Source of the DNA: Uranotaenia lowii
Lineage: Eukaryota > Arthropoda > Insecta > Diptera > Culicidae
Assembly: GCF_029784155.1 (NCBI RefSeq)
Contig: NC_073693.1
Location: forward strand, 289,450,875-289,514,874
Direction: 5' to 3'
Length of the DNA: 64,000 nucleotides
Shown here: piece after piece, positions 54,939 to 64,000 of the stretch
Layout of the letters: each line of letters begins with the position of its first letter
Numbering within the stretch: position 1 is the first letter of the stretch
Position numbers and translations under genes: made by a program
The notes under the pieces: model-generated
Database searches by the model: none
Told to the model about the DNA's origin: nothing
Seen by the model: the letters and a program-made list of their open reading frames with translations, nothing else

Positions 54939-55645
54939 ATGAATAGGCCCCAGACCCGTTCACAGACACGCGCTTCTCGAGAACAAGATGGACATAACCT
55001 GGTTGAGGAAAACGTCAACAAAGTTTTGTGGATGTTGACCGGGCTAACGAGAACGATTGCCGGTTTTGTAAACGACCGAATGGCGCGGAACGATTTATGG
55101 TGCAGTGTGTATCGTGCGAAAGATGGGACCATTTTGCGTGCGCAGGTGTTACCACAGAAACAGCGAAAGATATCGTTTACCGTTGTGCTCTCTGTGTTCC
55201 GCGAATACCAGTACCACCACCGAGCTCTGCTACTGGGCAATCCACTTCCAGCAGCACTCGCCGAGCGAAAATTGCTAGGGATTTGGAAAAACTGGAAGAG
55301 GAACTAAAACTGCAGAATGACGCGGCAAATGCGAAATTGGAGCGGGATCGTGCCTACTTGGATAAACGGTACGAGTTACTCAAACAGCAAGACGATGTGG
55401 AGGACGGTAAAAGTGAACGTAGTTACCACAGTGGGCAGTCGCGTTCCAGAACTGCAAATTGGGTTCGAGAGCAAGCGGTTGCGACCGAGAAATCCGGCCG
55501 AGGTGTTGTTGGACAAACGCCTAAACCCGATGTTCGGACCAACGAACCTGGAACAGCAACAATTGAGAAACTGTGTGGTAAAGTGACATCGACTCCCATA
55601 GTTGAATCGACTTTAGAAGGCAGGCCAAGAACGATTGACAGCATT
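54939..55645 (+). pseudogene. BEL gag N-terminus with PHD-type zinc finger, frameshifted
   Basis: An ATG at 54939 gives MNRPQTRSQTRASREQDGHN, then a frameshift near 55020. The second frame carries CRFCKRPNGAERFMVQCVSC, ERWDHFACAG and YRCALC, a C4HC3 PHD-like finger found at the gag N-terminus of many mosquito BEL elements. A charged coiled-coil (ARDLEKLEEELKLQNDAANA, AYLDKRYELLKQQDD) follows. It is cut at 55645 by the TIR element. The finger may bind chromatin, which is inference. Confidence 0.8.
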
Positions 55646-56835
55646 CCCGAGCAGACTTTGATGCCCAAATCGATAGCAAACTGAGACCTTAATTGGGTAT
55701 CAACAGCAAGCAGATACCAAAAATTGCTGTTGAATTTTTTACGATACCAAAAGTAGGCATAATTGAAATGTCACTTGACAGCAAACTGAGATCAAAATGA
55801 GGTAGACACAGCAAACTGATAGCATAACTTAGTGTAAACTTAAAACGATAGCAAAATTAGGCATCGGTGAGGTAACAATAATTTTTAAAACAGTATATTT
55901 TTATTATTTGTTGATGATTATTTAGTTAGCCGCAACGCATATTTTGCTTTATATTGCAGTAGTCACATTCTGATTCAGTTCACAGATAGCTGAAAAAACG
56001 AACACAAACACTATACACACAAAATTTTTGAGACTCAACTTGACACAAATACAACATTACTTCCTGTTGACAACATTTGTTTTTCAATTCTGGGTAAGTA
56101 CTTTCTCATCGGCTCGTGTGATTTGCTCTGTGAACCCATTTTTAACTCGTTTTAGCTATTTGTGTATAGCATGGACTCAAACCTAGGGGTGCCAGGTGGC
56201 TTGATATAAAATCAGGACACCGCGAAAAAAAAATCAAGATTTTTTAGGACATCCCTGAGTTTATTGAAATAATATGCAGCTCTGCCTAGATTGCTGTAAA
56301 CGCTATAATTTATTACACATTGTGGAAGAACAAATTGTTTTTTACCTTTTCAATCAGCAAACTTTGCATAATTGTATAAATCGCGTTTCGTATGAGAAAA
56401 TTTTGCTATCACGCCTCGAAATTCAAGTAAGCTTGCATTTTGCTAGACAATATAGTGGTATTCAACCAAAATTAAAAAGAGCAATTTTCGTGCAAAGTAA
56501 TGTCAAATTTTGCTATTATTGAGGCTTTGATTATACCTCGTTTTGCTCTGTTTTCCAAAAGTTTTGATAGCATATTGATGTTAAATTTTGCTTTCATTCT
56601 ATATTAATTGATACCTTACATTGGCATCATTGTGCTCTTCAAGCTCTCGGAAATCGAGGTGTAGTTAAGGTCTCAGTTTTAGCAAAACTAGGCATCACTT
56701 TGCTAACCATGTATGGAAATCCGTGCTCTCATTTTTGCTGTGTACCACCTTATGTCAAGCAAAATGAGAGCACATTTGGCTCTCAGGGCGTGATAGCAAA
56801 ATTTGCTATATTTTTGCCATAAAAGTCTGCTCGGG
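55646..56835. mobile_element. TIR element in BEL gag, CCCGAGCAGACTTT termini
   Basis: The left end CCCGAGCAGACTTTGATGCC and the reverse complement of the right end CCCGAGCAGACTTTTATGGC share 14 perfect bases. Subterminal segments (AGCAAACTGAGACCTTAATT; its mirror near 56665) are also inverted. TT is the only visible target duplication; removing the element and one TT joins gag in frame. At 1190 bp it has no transposase and is rich in ATAGCAAA-type phrases. The superfamily is undetermined. Confidence 0.85.
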
Positions 56836-56837
56836 TT

Positions 56838-57606
56838 CCTATCGGTTTCCTACCTGAGGGTGGCTCAGAGGTATCGACAGACATGTCCCTGAATCACATT
56901 CCAAAAGTCGATATCCAACCATTCGTTAACATGCTCGAGGATCAGCTAAGCTACCGGAAACCAACAGGAACTATACCCAAAACCGTTAAACCATCCTTCG
57001 AACAGTGGCAACGCGAAACGATTGGAGTACGCAAGGTTCGTGAGCTGCAGCAGATGCACGAAAAGGAAAACGACATTCGTAGGAAACGAGAAATGGAATT
57101 TGACGGAAAAGCTCAAACATTTGGATATACAGCGGCAAGCAGAGGCAGACAGAATGAGGAAGGTGGAAGCAGATCTTCGACAGCAACTGCAAGAATTTCG
57201 GGAACATCACGAAGGAATCTATAGACAGCGCTTGCTAGATTTGGAGAAACGTGACGACGAGCTGAACCAACTTCGACGGGTGGAAAAGCAGTTACGCGAT
57301 GAGTTAGATGTAGCTCATGGACGACAACCAAGCTTAGGGGATAGTGTTTTCAATATTAGTCCCCGAACAGGTAACATTCCTCCTCCTCCATCTGCTACGT
57401 CACCGGTAAGTACCACGATTCCGAACCAAAATGCAAATATGAACCCAGAGGTTTCAAATGTGTTTACCGCACCCATAAGCTTTCCAGTTGGGGCGCGTTC
57501 ACAAATGTACTTTGAACCTCAGGCACCCTCTCCACTAAATATTTTTCCAAATTACACACCACCAATCCAACCAACATACATTCAAACACACCCGAACGAT
57601 TTTTAA
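56838..57606 (+). pseudogene. BEL gag, coiled-coil and proline-rich middle part
   Basis: The frame continues gag from the insertion (GGSEVSTDMSLNHIPKVDIQ, QLSYRKPTG, KPSFEQWQRET) until a frameshift near 57100. It resumes as a coiled-coil (EADRMRKVEADLRQQLQEF, REHHEGIYRQRLLDLEKRDD) and a P/S/N-rich stretch (PPPPSATSPVSTTIPNQNAN). A TAA at 57604-57606 lies in frame before the capsid region. The structural role is inferred from position. Confidence 0.75.
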
Positions 57607-58476
57607 CACCCTGTAGAGAATAATACGCAGTTTCAGTATGGTCCAACTCCCACGCAAATGGTAGCTCGTCATGTGTTCGCTAAGGACTTGCCAATATTCG
57701 ATGGGAATCCTCTTGATTGGCCACTGTTTATCACCAGCTACGAGCAGTCTTCGAATGCGTGTGGGTTTTCCGATTCCGAAAATCTTTTACGTCTTCAGCG
57801 ATGTTTGAAGGGGAAAGCAAAAGAAGAGGTTCATAGCTTTCTTTTGCATCCGTCCACCGTTTCGAAAGTTATTTCCACTTTGCAAACGCTTTATGGTCGT
57901 CCTACACAAATCGTACATCATATGATAAGTAAAATTCGTTCCACTCCAGCCCCGAAAGAAGATAGGTTGGACACACTAGTAAGTTTTGGCCTCGCAGTGC
58001 AGAATATGTGCAGTCATTTGAGAGCGGTCGGCATGGAAAGTCATATGGGGAATACAAATCTTCTACAGGAGCTGGTGGATAAGTTACCGCCTGTCGTTCA
58101 GTTTAATTGGGCACTTTACCAACATCAGCTACCCACAGTGGACCTTCAATCGTTCTTTCAGTATATGGAAATGGTTACAGCTGCCACGAGTAAGATTACG
58201 TTACGCCGGGATGATCGGGTCAAGTCCAAGAACAAAGCGTTCGTGAACACCCACACAGCCGTGAATATATCGGGTGATTTAACTGGAGTTCCTAATATAA
58301 ACCATCCTCCAGATACGGGAGCAGAATTCAAATCGTGCATAGCTTGCAAGGGAAAGTGTAGGTCGATGGAAAAGTGTTCTAGATTTTTAAACATGTCATT
58401 AGATGATCGTTGGTCGTTAGTGAAAGAACGCAAAGTATGTCGTCGTTGTCTTACGCCGCACCGTCGTTGGCCATGA
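57607..58476 (+). pseudogene. BEL gag capsid region (DUF1759 type) and zinc knuckle
   Basis: Open from after the TAA at 57606 to a TGA at 58474-58476. Capsid motifs: LPIFDGNPLDWPLFITSYEQ, LRLQRCLKGKAKEEVHSFLL, LYGRPTQIVHHMISKIRS and LQELVDKLPP. The C-terminal cysteine region has CIACKGKCRSMEKC and CRRCLTPHRRWP. The TGA falls where the next zinc-ligand cysteine is expected, and the frame goes on in phase afterwards. This nonsense change therefore removes a knuckle residue and cuts gag from pol. Confidence 0.85.
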
Positions 58477-58892
58477 AAAGGAGAAGTATGCGGAACCAAC
58501 AATTGCCATAAGAAGCATCATCGACTGCTGCATTTCGAACCAAAGGCTCCTGAGACAACAGTTGCAACAGTTTCTATCCATCGGCAAGTTAGTTCAATCC
58601 TGTATCGAATTCTTCCAGTCACTCTGTACGGTCCCAAAGGAAAGGTGGAAACGTTTGCCTTTTTAGACGACGGTTCTGCAGTAACATTGTTAGAGGACAA
58701 TATAGCCAGACAATTAGGAGCAGAAGGAAAAGCAACGTCTTTGTGTATTCAATGGACTGGAGGCGTAACTAAAACGATTTCCGGAACCAGGATCGTGGAG
58801 TTAGAGATAGCAGCCAATAGTAGTGGAATTCGGTTTCCTTTGTAGAAAGTTTATACAGTAGATTGTCTTGGTCTTCCTGAACAAAGTGTTAA
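58477..58892 (+). pseudogene. BEL protease region (DUF1758 type), interrupted
   Basis: In phase with gag: GEVCGTNNCHKKHH ends the cysteine region, then VETFAFLDDGSAVTLLEDNI, the retropepsin active-site region (LDDGS). An in-frame TAG at 58843-58845 follows IRFPL. The sequence proceeds (KVYTVDCLGLPEQSVN) to 58892, where the TG...CA insert lies in the codon series. It resumes in phase at 59485. Confidence 0.8.
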
Positions 58893-59484
58893 TGAAAATT
58901 GTTAAAAGCAAGCGAAAAGAATTAATTTGTAATAAGAAATTCAGTTAAAGGAAAATTAAAAAATAATAATTTGTTTCTGTTACGGCACAAAGTGGTGCGA
59001 TTGCGATTGGACTTTGATCCCATACCAGGTTCATCGCATCGTCATCAGTTATATCGAACTCAATTATATTGACCCTTCCCGAGCGAGCGCCCCAGCCTTT
59101 AAAACCCGGCCACAACAAAGTTGCAATCATCAATCAAAGTGCAACCAAACACCAGAATGTGGCCATTCTCATCGGAACCAGAAGTAAACGTGGAGAACAA
59201 CATCTCCACACACAACGCGATCGGGTACTCGATCGACGCGTTGTTCGTGGTCATCATCATCATCATAATCATCGTTTGGCGATGGCGACGAAATGTGCGC
59301 CGTCTGCAGAAAATGGAAGAATTGGCGGCACGGCTCGCTCGGGAACGAGCCTCGAGTGATGTTTGAAACAAAACGAATAAAATCAGTTCAAAGTTGGAAC
59401 TCGTGTCATTCACTTGGATGACAACCCTTTGTGTGAAAATTCTCGTGTTATGTTTAGACTTAACAGTTTAATTAACACAAAGCA
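58893..59484 (+). mobile_element. Solo-LTR-like insertion in BEL pol (TG...CA, TTAA duplication)
   Basis: The 4-bp TTAA occurs at 58889-58892 and 59485-59488. The insert starts TGAAAATTG and ends CACAAAGCA. Removing it with one TTAA restores the BEL frame. At 592 bp with a TATA-like CTTTAAAA (59095-59102) and AATAAA (59376-59381), it has the layout of an LTR; a 4-bp duplication fits Ty3/gypsy elements. No second LTR or internal region is present. It carries a short ORF between TATA and AATAAA. Confidence 0.75.
59121..59366 (+). CDS. Small single-pass membrane protein encoded within the LTR-like insert (hypothetical)
   Basis: An 81-residue frame; the first ATG is at 59157 (MWPFSSEPEVNVENN), giving about 69 residues, while upstream extension uses a non-ATG start. 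An acidic/polar N-terminal part is followed by one strong membrane segment (IDALFVVIIIIIIIVW), then a basic and charged helix (RWRRNVRRLQKMEELAARLA). The topology would be a type III or tail-like protein with cytoplasmic basic side. It fills the space between TATA-like and AATAAA signals. I do not recognise the family. LTR-internal genes are known in other retroelements, but chance cannot be excluded. Confidence 0.45.
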   Translation: MQSSIKVQPNTRMWPFSSEPEVNVENNISTHNAIGYSIDALFVVIIIIIIIVWRWRRNVRRLQKMEELAARLARERASSDV

Positions 59485-59885
59485 TTAATTACGAAGCGTT
59501 GTCTAGAGAATATAGTCATCTCAGGGGTCTTCCGGTGGCGAGTTTTAATTCAGCAGTGCCAGGAATACTTATTGGTCTCAGCAATATGCATTTACTGACA
59601 ACTTTGAAGACCAGAGAAGGAGGTACAGGAGAACCGGTAGCGATGAAGTCTCGCATTGGCTGGTCGGTGCAGGGTTGCTTACCAGGGGGAGCAGAAAGTA
59701 TGCCACATCGTCAAATGCATGTTTGCGCTAGAGAGGAACAAGATCTTCATGAATATGTTCGACAGTTCTTTGAGTTCGAGAGTTTGGGAGTAACGGTGGC
59801 TCCAGAGAGAAAATCAGCTGATGATCTTCGAGCACAACACATTTTGGAATCTACAACGAAACGAGGCACAGACGGTCGTTTTTAA
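59485..59885 (+). pseudogene. BEL protease-to-RT linker, ends at TAA
   Basis: Resumes in phase: SREYSHLRGLPVASFNSA, GILIGLSNMHLLTTLKTREG, SRIGWSVQGCLPGG and EYVRQFFEFESLGV, the conserved linker ahead of BEL RT. A TAA at 59883-59885 interrupts the sequence GRF-GLLWRYDYVEFPES, where one codon normally reads through; the downstream frame is in phase. Confidence 0.8.
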
Positions 59886-62333
59886 GTGGGGTTGCTGTGG
59901 CGATACGATTACGTGGAGTTTCCCGAAAGTAAGCCTATGGCTGAAAAACGATTCAAATGTTTGGAAAAACGGCTCCATCAGAATCCAGCTCTGTACAACT
60001 CAGTTCGACAACAAATATTAGCATATCAGCAAAAGGGATACGCACATCAGGCTTCGGAAGCAGAAATTCAATCCTTTGATATCCGACGGACATGGTACCT
60101 GCCACTTGGAATTGTACTGAACGATAAAAAGCCGGGAAAAGTTCGTCTAATTTGGGACGCTACGGCGAAGGTCGAGGGAGTTTCACTGAACAGCATGCTG
60201 ATGAAAGGTCCAGATCTATTGACTTCTTTTTTGTTCGTTTTATTTCGTTATCGAGAAAGGGAGGTGGCCATTTCAGGTGACATCAGAGAGATGTCCCACC
60301 AAATGACTGTGCGGAAGGAAGATCGCTCCGCCCAGCTTTTCCTGTGGCGGGACACTCCAGACCAAGATATCCAGACGATGGTAGCCGACGTTGCTATATT
60401 CGGTGCCACATGCTCACCTGCACATTCCCAGTATGTGAAAAACTTGAATGCAGCCGAACATGCGGACAGATACCCTAAAGCAGCAGCAGCGATCATGGAT
60501 TCACACTACGTTGATGATTATCTTCAAAGCGTTGATACACCAGAGGATGCGATGGAGTTAGTCGAGCAGGTGTCGAAGGTTCATGCCAACGGGGGATTCC
60601 AAATAGTTAACTGGTTGTCAAGCTCTAAATTAGTTCTGGAGAAACTAGGTGAAGTGGATCCTGCTAGCGTTAAAGCTTTAAGATTTGATGGTGAGTCAGG
60701 AGAAGTAGTGGAGGAACGTCTTCTCGGAATGGTTTGGCAACCGATAACGGATACCTTCTCATTCTCACTGGTATTCCGTAAGGAAGTAACTGATTTGATC
60801 TTGGGTGAAGTGGTTCCCACAAAACGACTTCTTAGACTCGTGATGAGCATTTATGACCCGCTCGGCATGGTTTCAAATTTCGTAATTCATGGTAAAATAC
60901 TTTTACAAGAAGTTTGGAGATCAAAAACCGGATGGGACGAACAGATTACCCCTGAAAATGTGGCACGTTTCAAGCTTTGGATAGAGTTTTTGAGGAAAAT
61001 AGAAATGGTCCATATCCATCGATGTTACTTCCCTGGGTATCGCAGAGACAGTTTCCAGAGCCTGCAACTTCATATATTTGTAGACGCTAGTGAGCAGGCG
61101 TATGCAGCAGTTACATTTTTCAGAATTGTGGATTGTGGTGTAGTTCGGTGTTCCCTCGTTTCATCTAAGACCAAGGTTGCACCGCTGAAGCTGTTATCTA
61201 TCCCACGTTTGGAATTACTTGCGGCGGTTTTAGGTGTTCGGATTAGAAAAACGATTGAATCAGAGCGTTCACTGGAAGTCAAGCAGACCTTTTTCTGGAG
61301 CGACTCTTCAACGGTCCTTGCTTGGATCAGGTCGGATCTACGGAAGTATAGTTTGTATGTGGGACACCGAATCAACGAAATTCTGGAATCGTCTCGAATC
61401 GACGAGTGGAGATGGGTTTCAATTCGCCTCAACGTCGCTGACGACGCAACGAAATGGGGGAAAGGACCGTCGTTTGAACCGGAAGGCCGTTGGTTTAGAG
61501 CCCCAAGTTTCCTTTACGATGAACAAGAAGAATGGCCTAAAGATCGTGCTGTACCGGAAACAATCGAGGAGGTGCGTTCATTCCATATCAACACACACGT
61601 TTTATCAGAACCGATCGTCGATCCCACTCCCTTTTCCAAATGGGAAAGGCTGTTACGTGCTACAGGCTACGTCCATTGCTTCATCGATTCCAGGAAAATG
61701 GAGTCGAAAAAATTGACTAGTGAACACCTAAGAAAAGCGGAGCAAACTTTGTGGAAAGTAGCACAAGCTGAGTTCGGTGAGGAAATTGCAGTTTTGAATT
61801 ATAACAAGAATGTCACGTTGGAGAAGAAACGGAAAATTAAGAAATCAAGTCCGATAGCAAGCTACAACGCCTTTCTAGATGAAGCAGGCGTCTTGAGAGT
61901 AAGTGGGCGTTTGAAAGCGGCTGATTGGTTACCCTATGACGCAAAGTACCCTATAATACTTCCCAAAAATCATCGGATCACCGTTTTGCTACTGGACTGG
62001 ATGCATCGGAAACACCATCATGCGAATAACGAAACAGTGACCAACGAAATTCGACAGAGGTTTCGAATTCCTCGACTACGAGTACAAGTGCAATTGGCCA
62101 AGAAGAACTGCATGTGGTGTCGGGTTTACACGACAGTGCCGGCAGCACCAATAATGGGGCCACTTCCCAGAGTGAGAATCACTCCCTTTCTGCGCCCCTT
62201 TACTCATTTGGGAATCGATTATTTCGGGCCATACTTGGTTAAGGTGGGAAGATCAGCAGTGAAACGTTGGGTTGTGCTCTTTACATGCCTGACCATAAGA
62301 GCTATACATTTGGAAGTGGCAGCGAGACGTTGA
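59886..62333 (+). CDS. BEL pol: reverse transcriptase, RNase H and integrase N-terminus
   Basis: 815 residues open, but no good start codon exists since it is an internal part of the polyprotein. RT: TWYLPLGIVLNDKKPGKVRL, WDATAKVEGVSLNSML, SGDIREMSHQMTV (motif A), AIFGATCSPAHSQYVKN (motif B region) and SHYVDDYLQSVD (catalytic YVDD). RNase H: LHIFVDASEQAYAAV, PRLELLAAVLGVRI and FFWSDSSTVLAWI. Integrase: the HHCC finger (HRKHHHANN ... CMWCRVY) and the first catalytic aspartate in HLGIDYFGPYLV. The frame ends at a TGA at 62331-62333 after HLEVAARR owing to a frameshift. It would copy RNA and integrate DNA, but this copy is interrupted. Confidence 0.88.
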   Translation: MGLLWRYDYVEFPESKPMAEKRFKCLEKRLHQNPALYNSVRQQILAYQQKGYAHQASEAEIQSFDIRRTWYLPLGIVLNDKKPGKVRLIWDATAKVEGVSLNSMLMKGPDLLTSFLFVLFRYREREVAISGDIREMSHQMTVRKEDRSAQLFLWRDTPDQDIQTMVADVAIFGATCSPAHSQYVKNLNAAEHADRYPKAAAAIMDSHYVDDYLQSVDTPEDAMELVEQVSKVHANGGFQIVNWLSSSKLVLEKLGEVDPASVKALRFDGESGEVVEERLLGMVWQPITDTFSFSLVFRKEVTDLILGEVVPTKRLLRLVMSIYDPLGMVSNFVIHGKILLQEVWRSKTGWDEQITPENVARFKLWIEFLRKIEMVHIHRCYFPGYRRDSFQSLQLHIFVDASEQAYAAVTFFRIVDCGVVRCSLVSSKTKVAPLKLLSIPRLELLAAVLGVRIRKTIESERSLEVKQTFFWSDSSTVLAWIRSDLRKYSLYVGHRINEILESSRIDEWRWVSIRLNVADDATKWGKGPSFEPEGRWFRAPSFLYDEQEEWPKDRAVPETIEEVRSFHINTHVLSEPIVDPTPFSKWERLLRATGYVHCFIDSRKMESKKLTSEHLRKAEQTLWKVAQAEFGEEIAVLNYNKNVTLEKKRKIKKSSPIASYNAFLDEAGVLRVSGRLKAADWLPYDAKYPIILPKNHRITVLLLDWMHRKHHHANNETVTNEIRQRFRIPRLRVQVQLAKKNCMWCRVYTTVPAAPIMGPLPRVRITPFLRPFTHLGIDYFGPYLVKVGRSAVKRWVVLFTCLTIRAIHLEVAARR

Positions 62334-63121
62334 CAAGTGATTCATGTAAGAAGGCGATTCGGCGATTCATTGCTCGTCGAGGTGCGCCTGAAGAAATTTA
62401 TACGGACAACGGAACCAATTTCTTGGGTGTTAGTCGTGAGCTACAAGCAGAGATGCAGAAAATCAACAAAAAACTTAGCAGCACTTTTACCGACACGTCG
62501 ACGCAGTGGCATTTTATTCCCCCCGCAGCGCCGCATATGGGCGGGTGCTGGGAAAGGATGGTGAGATCGGTTAAGGCAGCATTAGGATCGATACCGACAG
62601 AAAGGAAACTTGACGACGAATCACTTAGCACCGTATTGGCGGAAGCAGAACACATGGTGAACTCGAGGCCGTTGACATTTATTCCGCTGGAAACAGAAAA
62701 TGATGAATCGCTGACACCTAATCATTTTTTGCTGATGAGTTCTCAAGGAGTGCGCCAGGGTATGAAAAAACCAGTAGATCAAGCTGTTGCCTTCAAAAGA
62801 AGTTGGGATACGATACAATATGTTCTACAATGCTTCTGGAGACGCTGGATCGTCGAGTACCTACCAACCATTACACGTAGGACAAAATGGTTTGAAGAAG
62901 TACGTCCGATAAAAGAGGGTGAGTTGGTTGTAATTGTGGATGAGGGTGTCAGGAATCGTTGGATACGTGGAAAGGTTCTGAAAACTCATTTGGGTAAAGA
63001 TGGCATAGCCAGAGCCGCAGATCTACAAACAAACAAGGGTATTTTAACCAGACCGTTTACCAAAATCGCACTGCTAGATGTCGGAGTGCATGACACCGAT
63101 GCAGAGACTACGGTGACATGA
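62325..63121 (+). pseudogene. BEL integrase catalytic core and C-terminal domain, shifted frame
   Basis: After the frameshift near 62330 the proper sequence goes on with LTSDSCKKAIRRFIARRGAP, IYTDNGTNFLG (second D), PHMGGCWERMVRSVKAA (catalytic E), AEHMVNSRPLT and NHFLL. The C-terminal KWFEEVRPIKEGELVVIVDE, NRWIRGKVL and GRARAADL-like segment (KDGIARAADLQT) follows. The DDE triad is complete when both frames are considered. It ends at a TGA at 63119-63121 that overlaps the polypurine tract. Confidence 0.85.
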
Positions 63122-63130
63122 GGGGGAGGA
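63120..63130 (+). other. Polypurine tract of the BEL element
   Basis: GAGGGGGAGGA stands directly before the TGTTG of the 3' LTR, the position where plus-strand DNA synthesis is primed. Confidence 0.9.
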
Positions 63131-63553
63131 TGTTGCGTGCTATTTTAGCAATACTGTTTATAGTATATAGAAACCATAATGACAGTGATCTAGATACTTG
63201 TCAGAATAGGCTCCACTGCTTTGTAGAACAGAAAATAAAAATGTCATTCTGAAATCGATTGTGAACCATATAGCACGTTTATCGAAAGAGGTATCAAATC
63301 ATCAAAATTTTACTAAATTTTTTAAATCAGCATCTTAAATTTATTATTCTAGTATATTTGGCTAAACTCACAATCAAAATTAAAACAGTTGTTACGAAAA
63401 TAGTGACAAGGAGATTTAATATGTAAGTCATTCAAATTTGTTAACCTAATTTAATACCAATCAAAATGAAAAACAATTACAGTTTTGAGCTATCACATCC
63501 ATAAAATAAACGGACGATTGCTTCAAATAACTCCGAAAGTTCGCGTAACAACA
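63131..63553 (+). repeat. 3' LTR of the BEL element
   Basis: 423 bp, same ends as the 5' LTR; six differences. The target duplication GTAGC follows at 63554-63558. Confidence 0.95.
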
Positions 63554-63558
63554 GTAGC

Positions 63559-63830
63559 ATTTCCAATGAAATCATACGGAAATATTCCCAAAAAACAGAA
63601 TTTTTGCCCAAAACATATATAGGCGCGGATTGAGCTTTAACAGTTTTGACAACAGTTATATTAAAATCGATTTTTCAAAAACGGAAAGTGATTTTAACAC
63701 AAAAATCCCTCCAATCTATACAAAACCGATGTCTGCTCATGTCTATATAGTTTTTTTTACACATACTCTATGTAATATTTGATTAAATCAGTATTCAGCT
63801 TAATAGGCGTAAATAGCCCGCTCCTCACCT
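63559..63830. mobile_element. TA-target MITE, GGGGAA family, copy 3, right part
   Basis: Continues the MITE interrupted at 54482: ATTTCCAATGAAATCATACGG, AAATATTCCCAAAAAACAG and AATAGGCGTAAATAGCCCGC, matching 32948-33230 of copy 2. It ends TCCTCACC followed by TA, with one C of the terminal CCCC changed. Confidence 0.75.
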
Positions 63831-64000
63831 AGATGAACAAAACTTTGTATGAAAATCAAGTGCAGATGAGCTAATTTCCACCAGAGTTTTTTTTTTAAGA
63901 AGTGTTAACCTTAATCAGATTATAAGAATTTCTCATCATTTTTGAATAAAAAAATAATTTAATAATAAGCTGATGGATTTTCAGTAAGTTAAAAAAAAAT
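63831..64000. other. AT-rich non-coding end of the window
   Basis: Nothing recognised. Confidence 0.4.

Larger units (their letters stand above)
54483..63553 (+). mobile_element. BEL/Pao LTR retrotransposon, complete in outline, defective
   Basis: The 5-bp duplication GTAGC (54478-54482 and 63554-63558) flanks identical-length LTRs that start TGTTGCGTGC and end GTAACAACA. Between them lie gag, protease, RT, RNase H and integrase in BEL/Pao order and a polypurine tract. Net of two nested insertions it is about 7.3 kb. The polyprotein has frameshifts near 55020, 57100 and 62330 and in-frame stops at 57604, 58474, 58843 and 59883. It inserted into MITE copy 3. Confidence 0.95.

Noticed and set aside
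55028..55684. Host chromatin gene with PHD finger
   Set aside because: The finger, coiled coil and position after the LTR match BEL gag, and the downstream sequence is BEL capsid and pol.
55646..56835. Intron in the BEL gag
   Set aside because: The boundaries are inverted terminal repeats, not GT...AG, and a TT duplication is present.

Overview
The window looks like intergenic or intronic DNA from an AT-rich dipteran genome, most likely a mosquito. The evidence for this is indirect. It carries RTE, R1, LOA-like, L1-like and I-like non-LTR retrotransposons, Pao and BEL LTR elements, hAT-type and TA-target MITEs, a tRNA-derived SINE and long degenerate minisatellites. I find no convincing host protein-coding gene, rRNA or functional tRNA. 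The one candidate for a small non-transposon gene is a histone-gene-like minigene at 43.9-44.1 kb. A run of exactly 500 N (23304-23803) is an assembly gap that cuts two retrotransposons.

Layout. 0-9 kb: a nested block. It holds a foldback-like element whose tandem-repeat arms are inverted (1-905), a LOA-like RT remnant (931-1430), an RTE copy with an 11-bp target duplication and a (TAAG)4 tail (1572-4597), GC-rich tandem repeats, a second foldback element with 10-bp duplications and a captured RTE-type 3' coding piece (5457-6958), an R1-like 3' part on the minus strand, and a LOA/I-like 3' tail. 9-17 kb: AT-rich DNA with a palindromic MITE, SINE-like pieces, an L1-like pseudogene and a perfect 29-bp inverted repeat. 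17-23 kb: a TA-flanked MITE and a nest of hAT-type elements, two of them with 8-bp duplications. 23-28 kb: a nearly intact I-like element on the minus strand. 30-35 kb: a Pao-like element on the minus strand, truncated in pol, with its 5' LTR and primer-binding site recognisable. Its gag is interrupted twice. A 9-bp array starts immediately next to its LTR. 36-54 kb: mostly non-coding DNA with MITEs, four tandem-repeat arrays, an (AT)n tract and a SINE. 54-64 kb: a full-length but broken BEL/Pao element with 423-bp LTRs that differ at 6 positions, a 5-bp duplication and a polypurine tract. A TIR element sits inside its gag, and a TG...CA sequence resembling a solo LTR sits inside its pol. That insert carries its own small membrane-protein ORF.

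How the parts relate: the insertions can be ordered by nesting. The BEL element landed in a TA-type MITE. A sister of that MITE landed at a TA dinucleotide in Pao gag, and a third member interrupts a roughly 150-bp minisatellite. Nearly all coding capacity belongs to mobile elements and is broken by stops, frameshifts or insertions. The longest open frames are I-like ORF2 and the BEL RT/RNase H/integrase segment.
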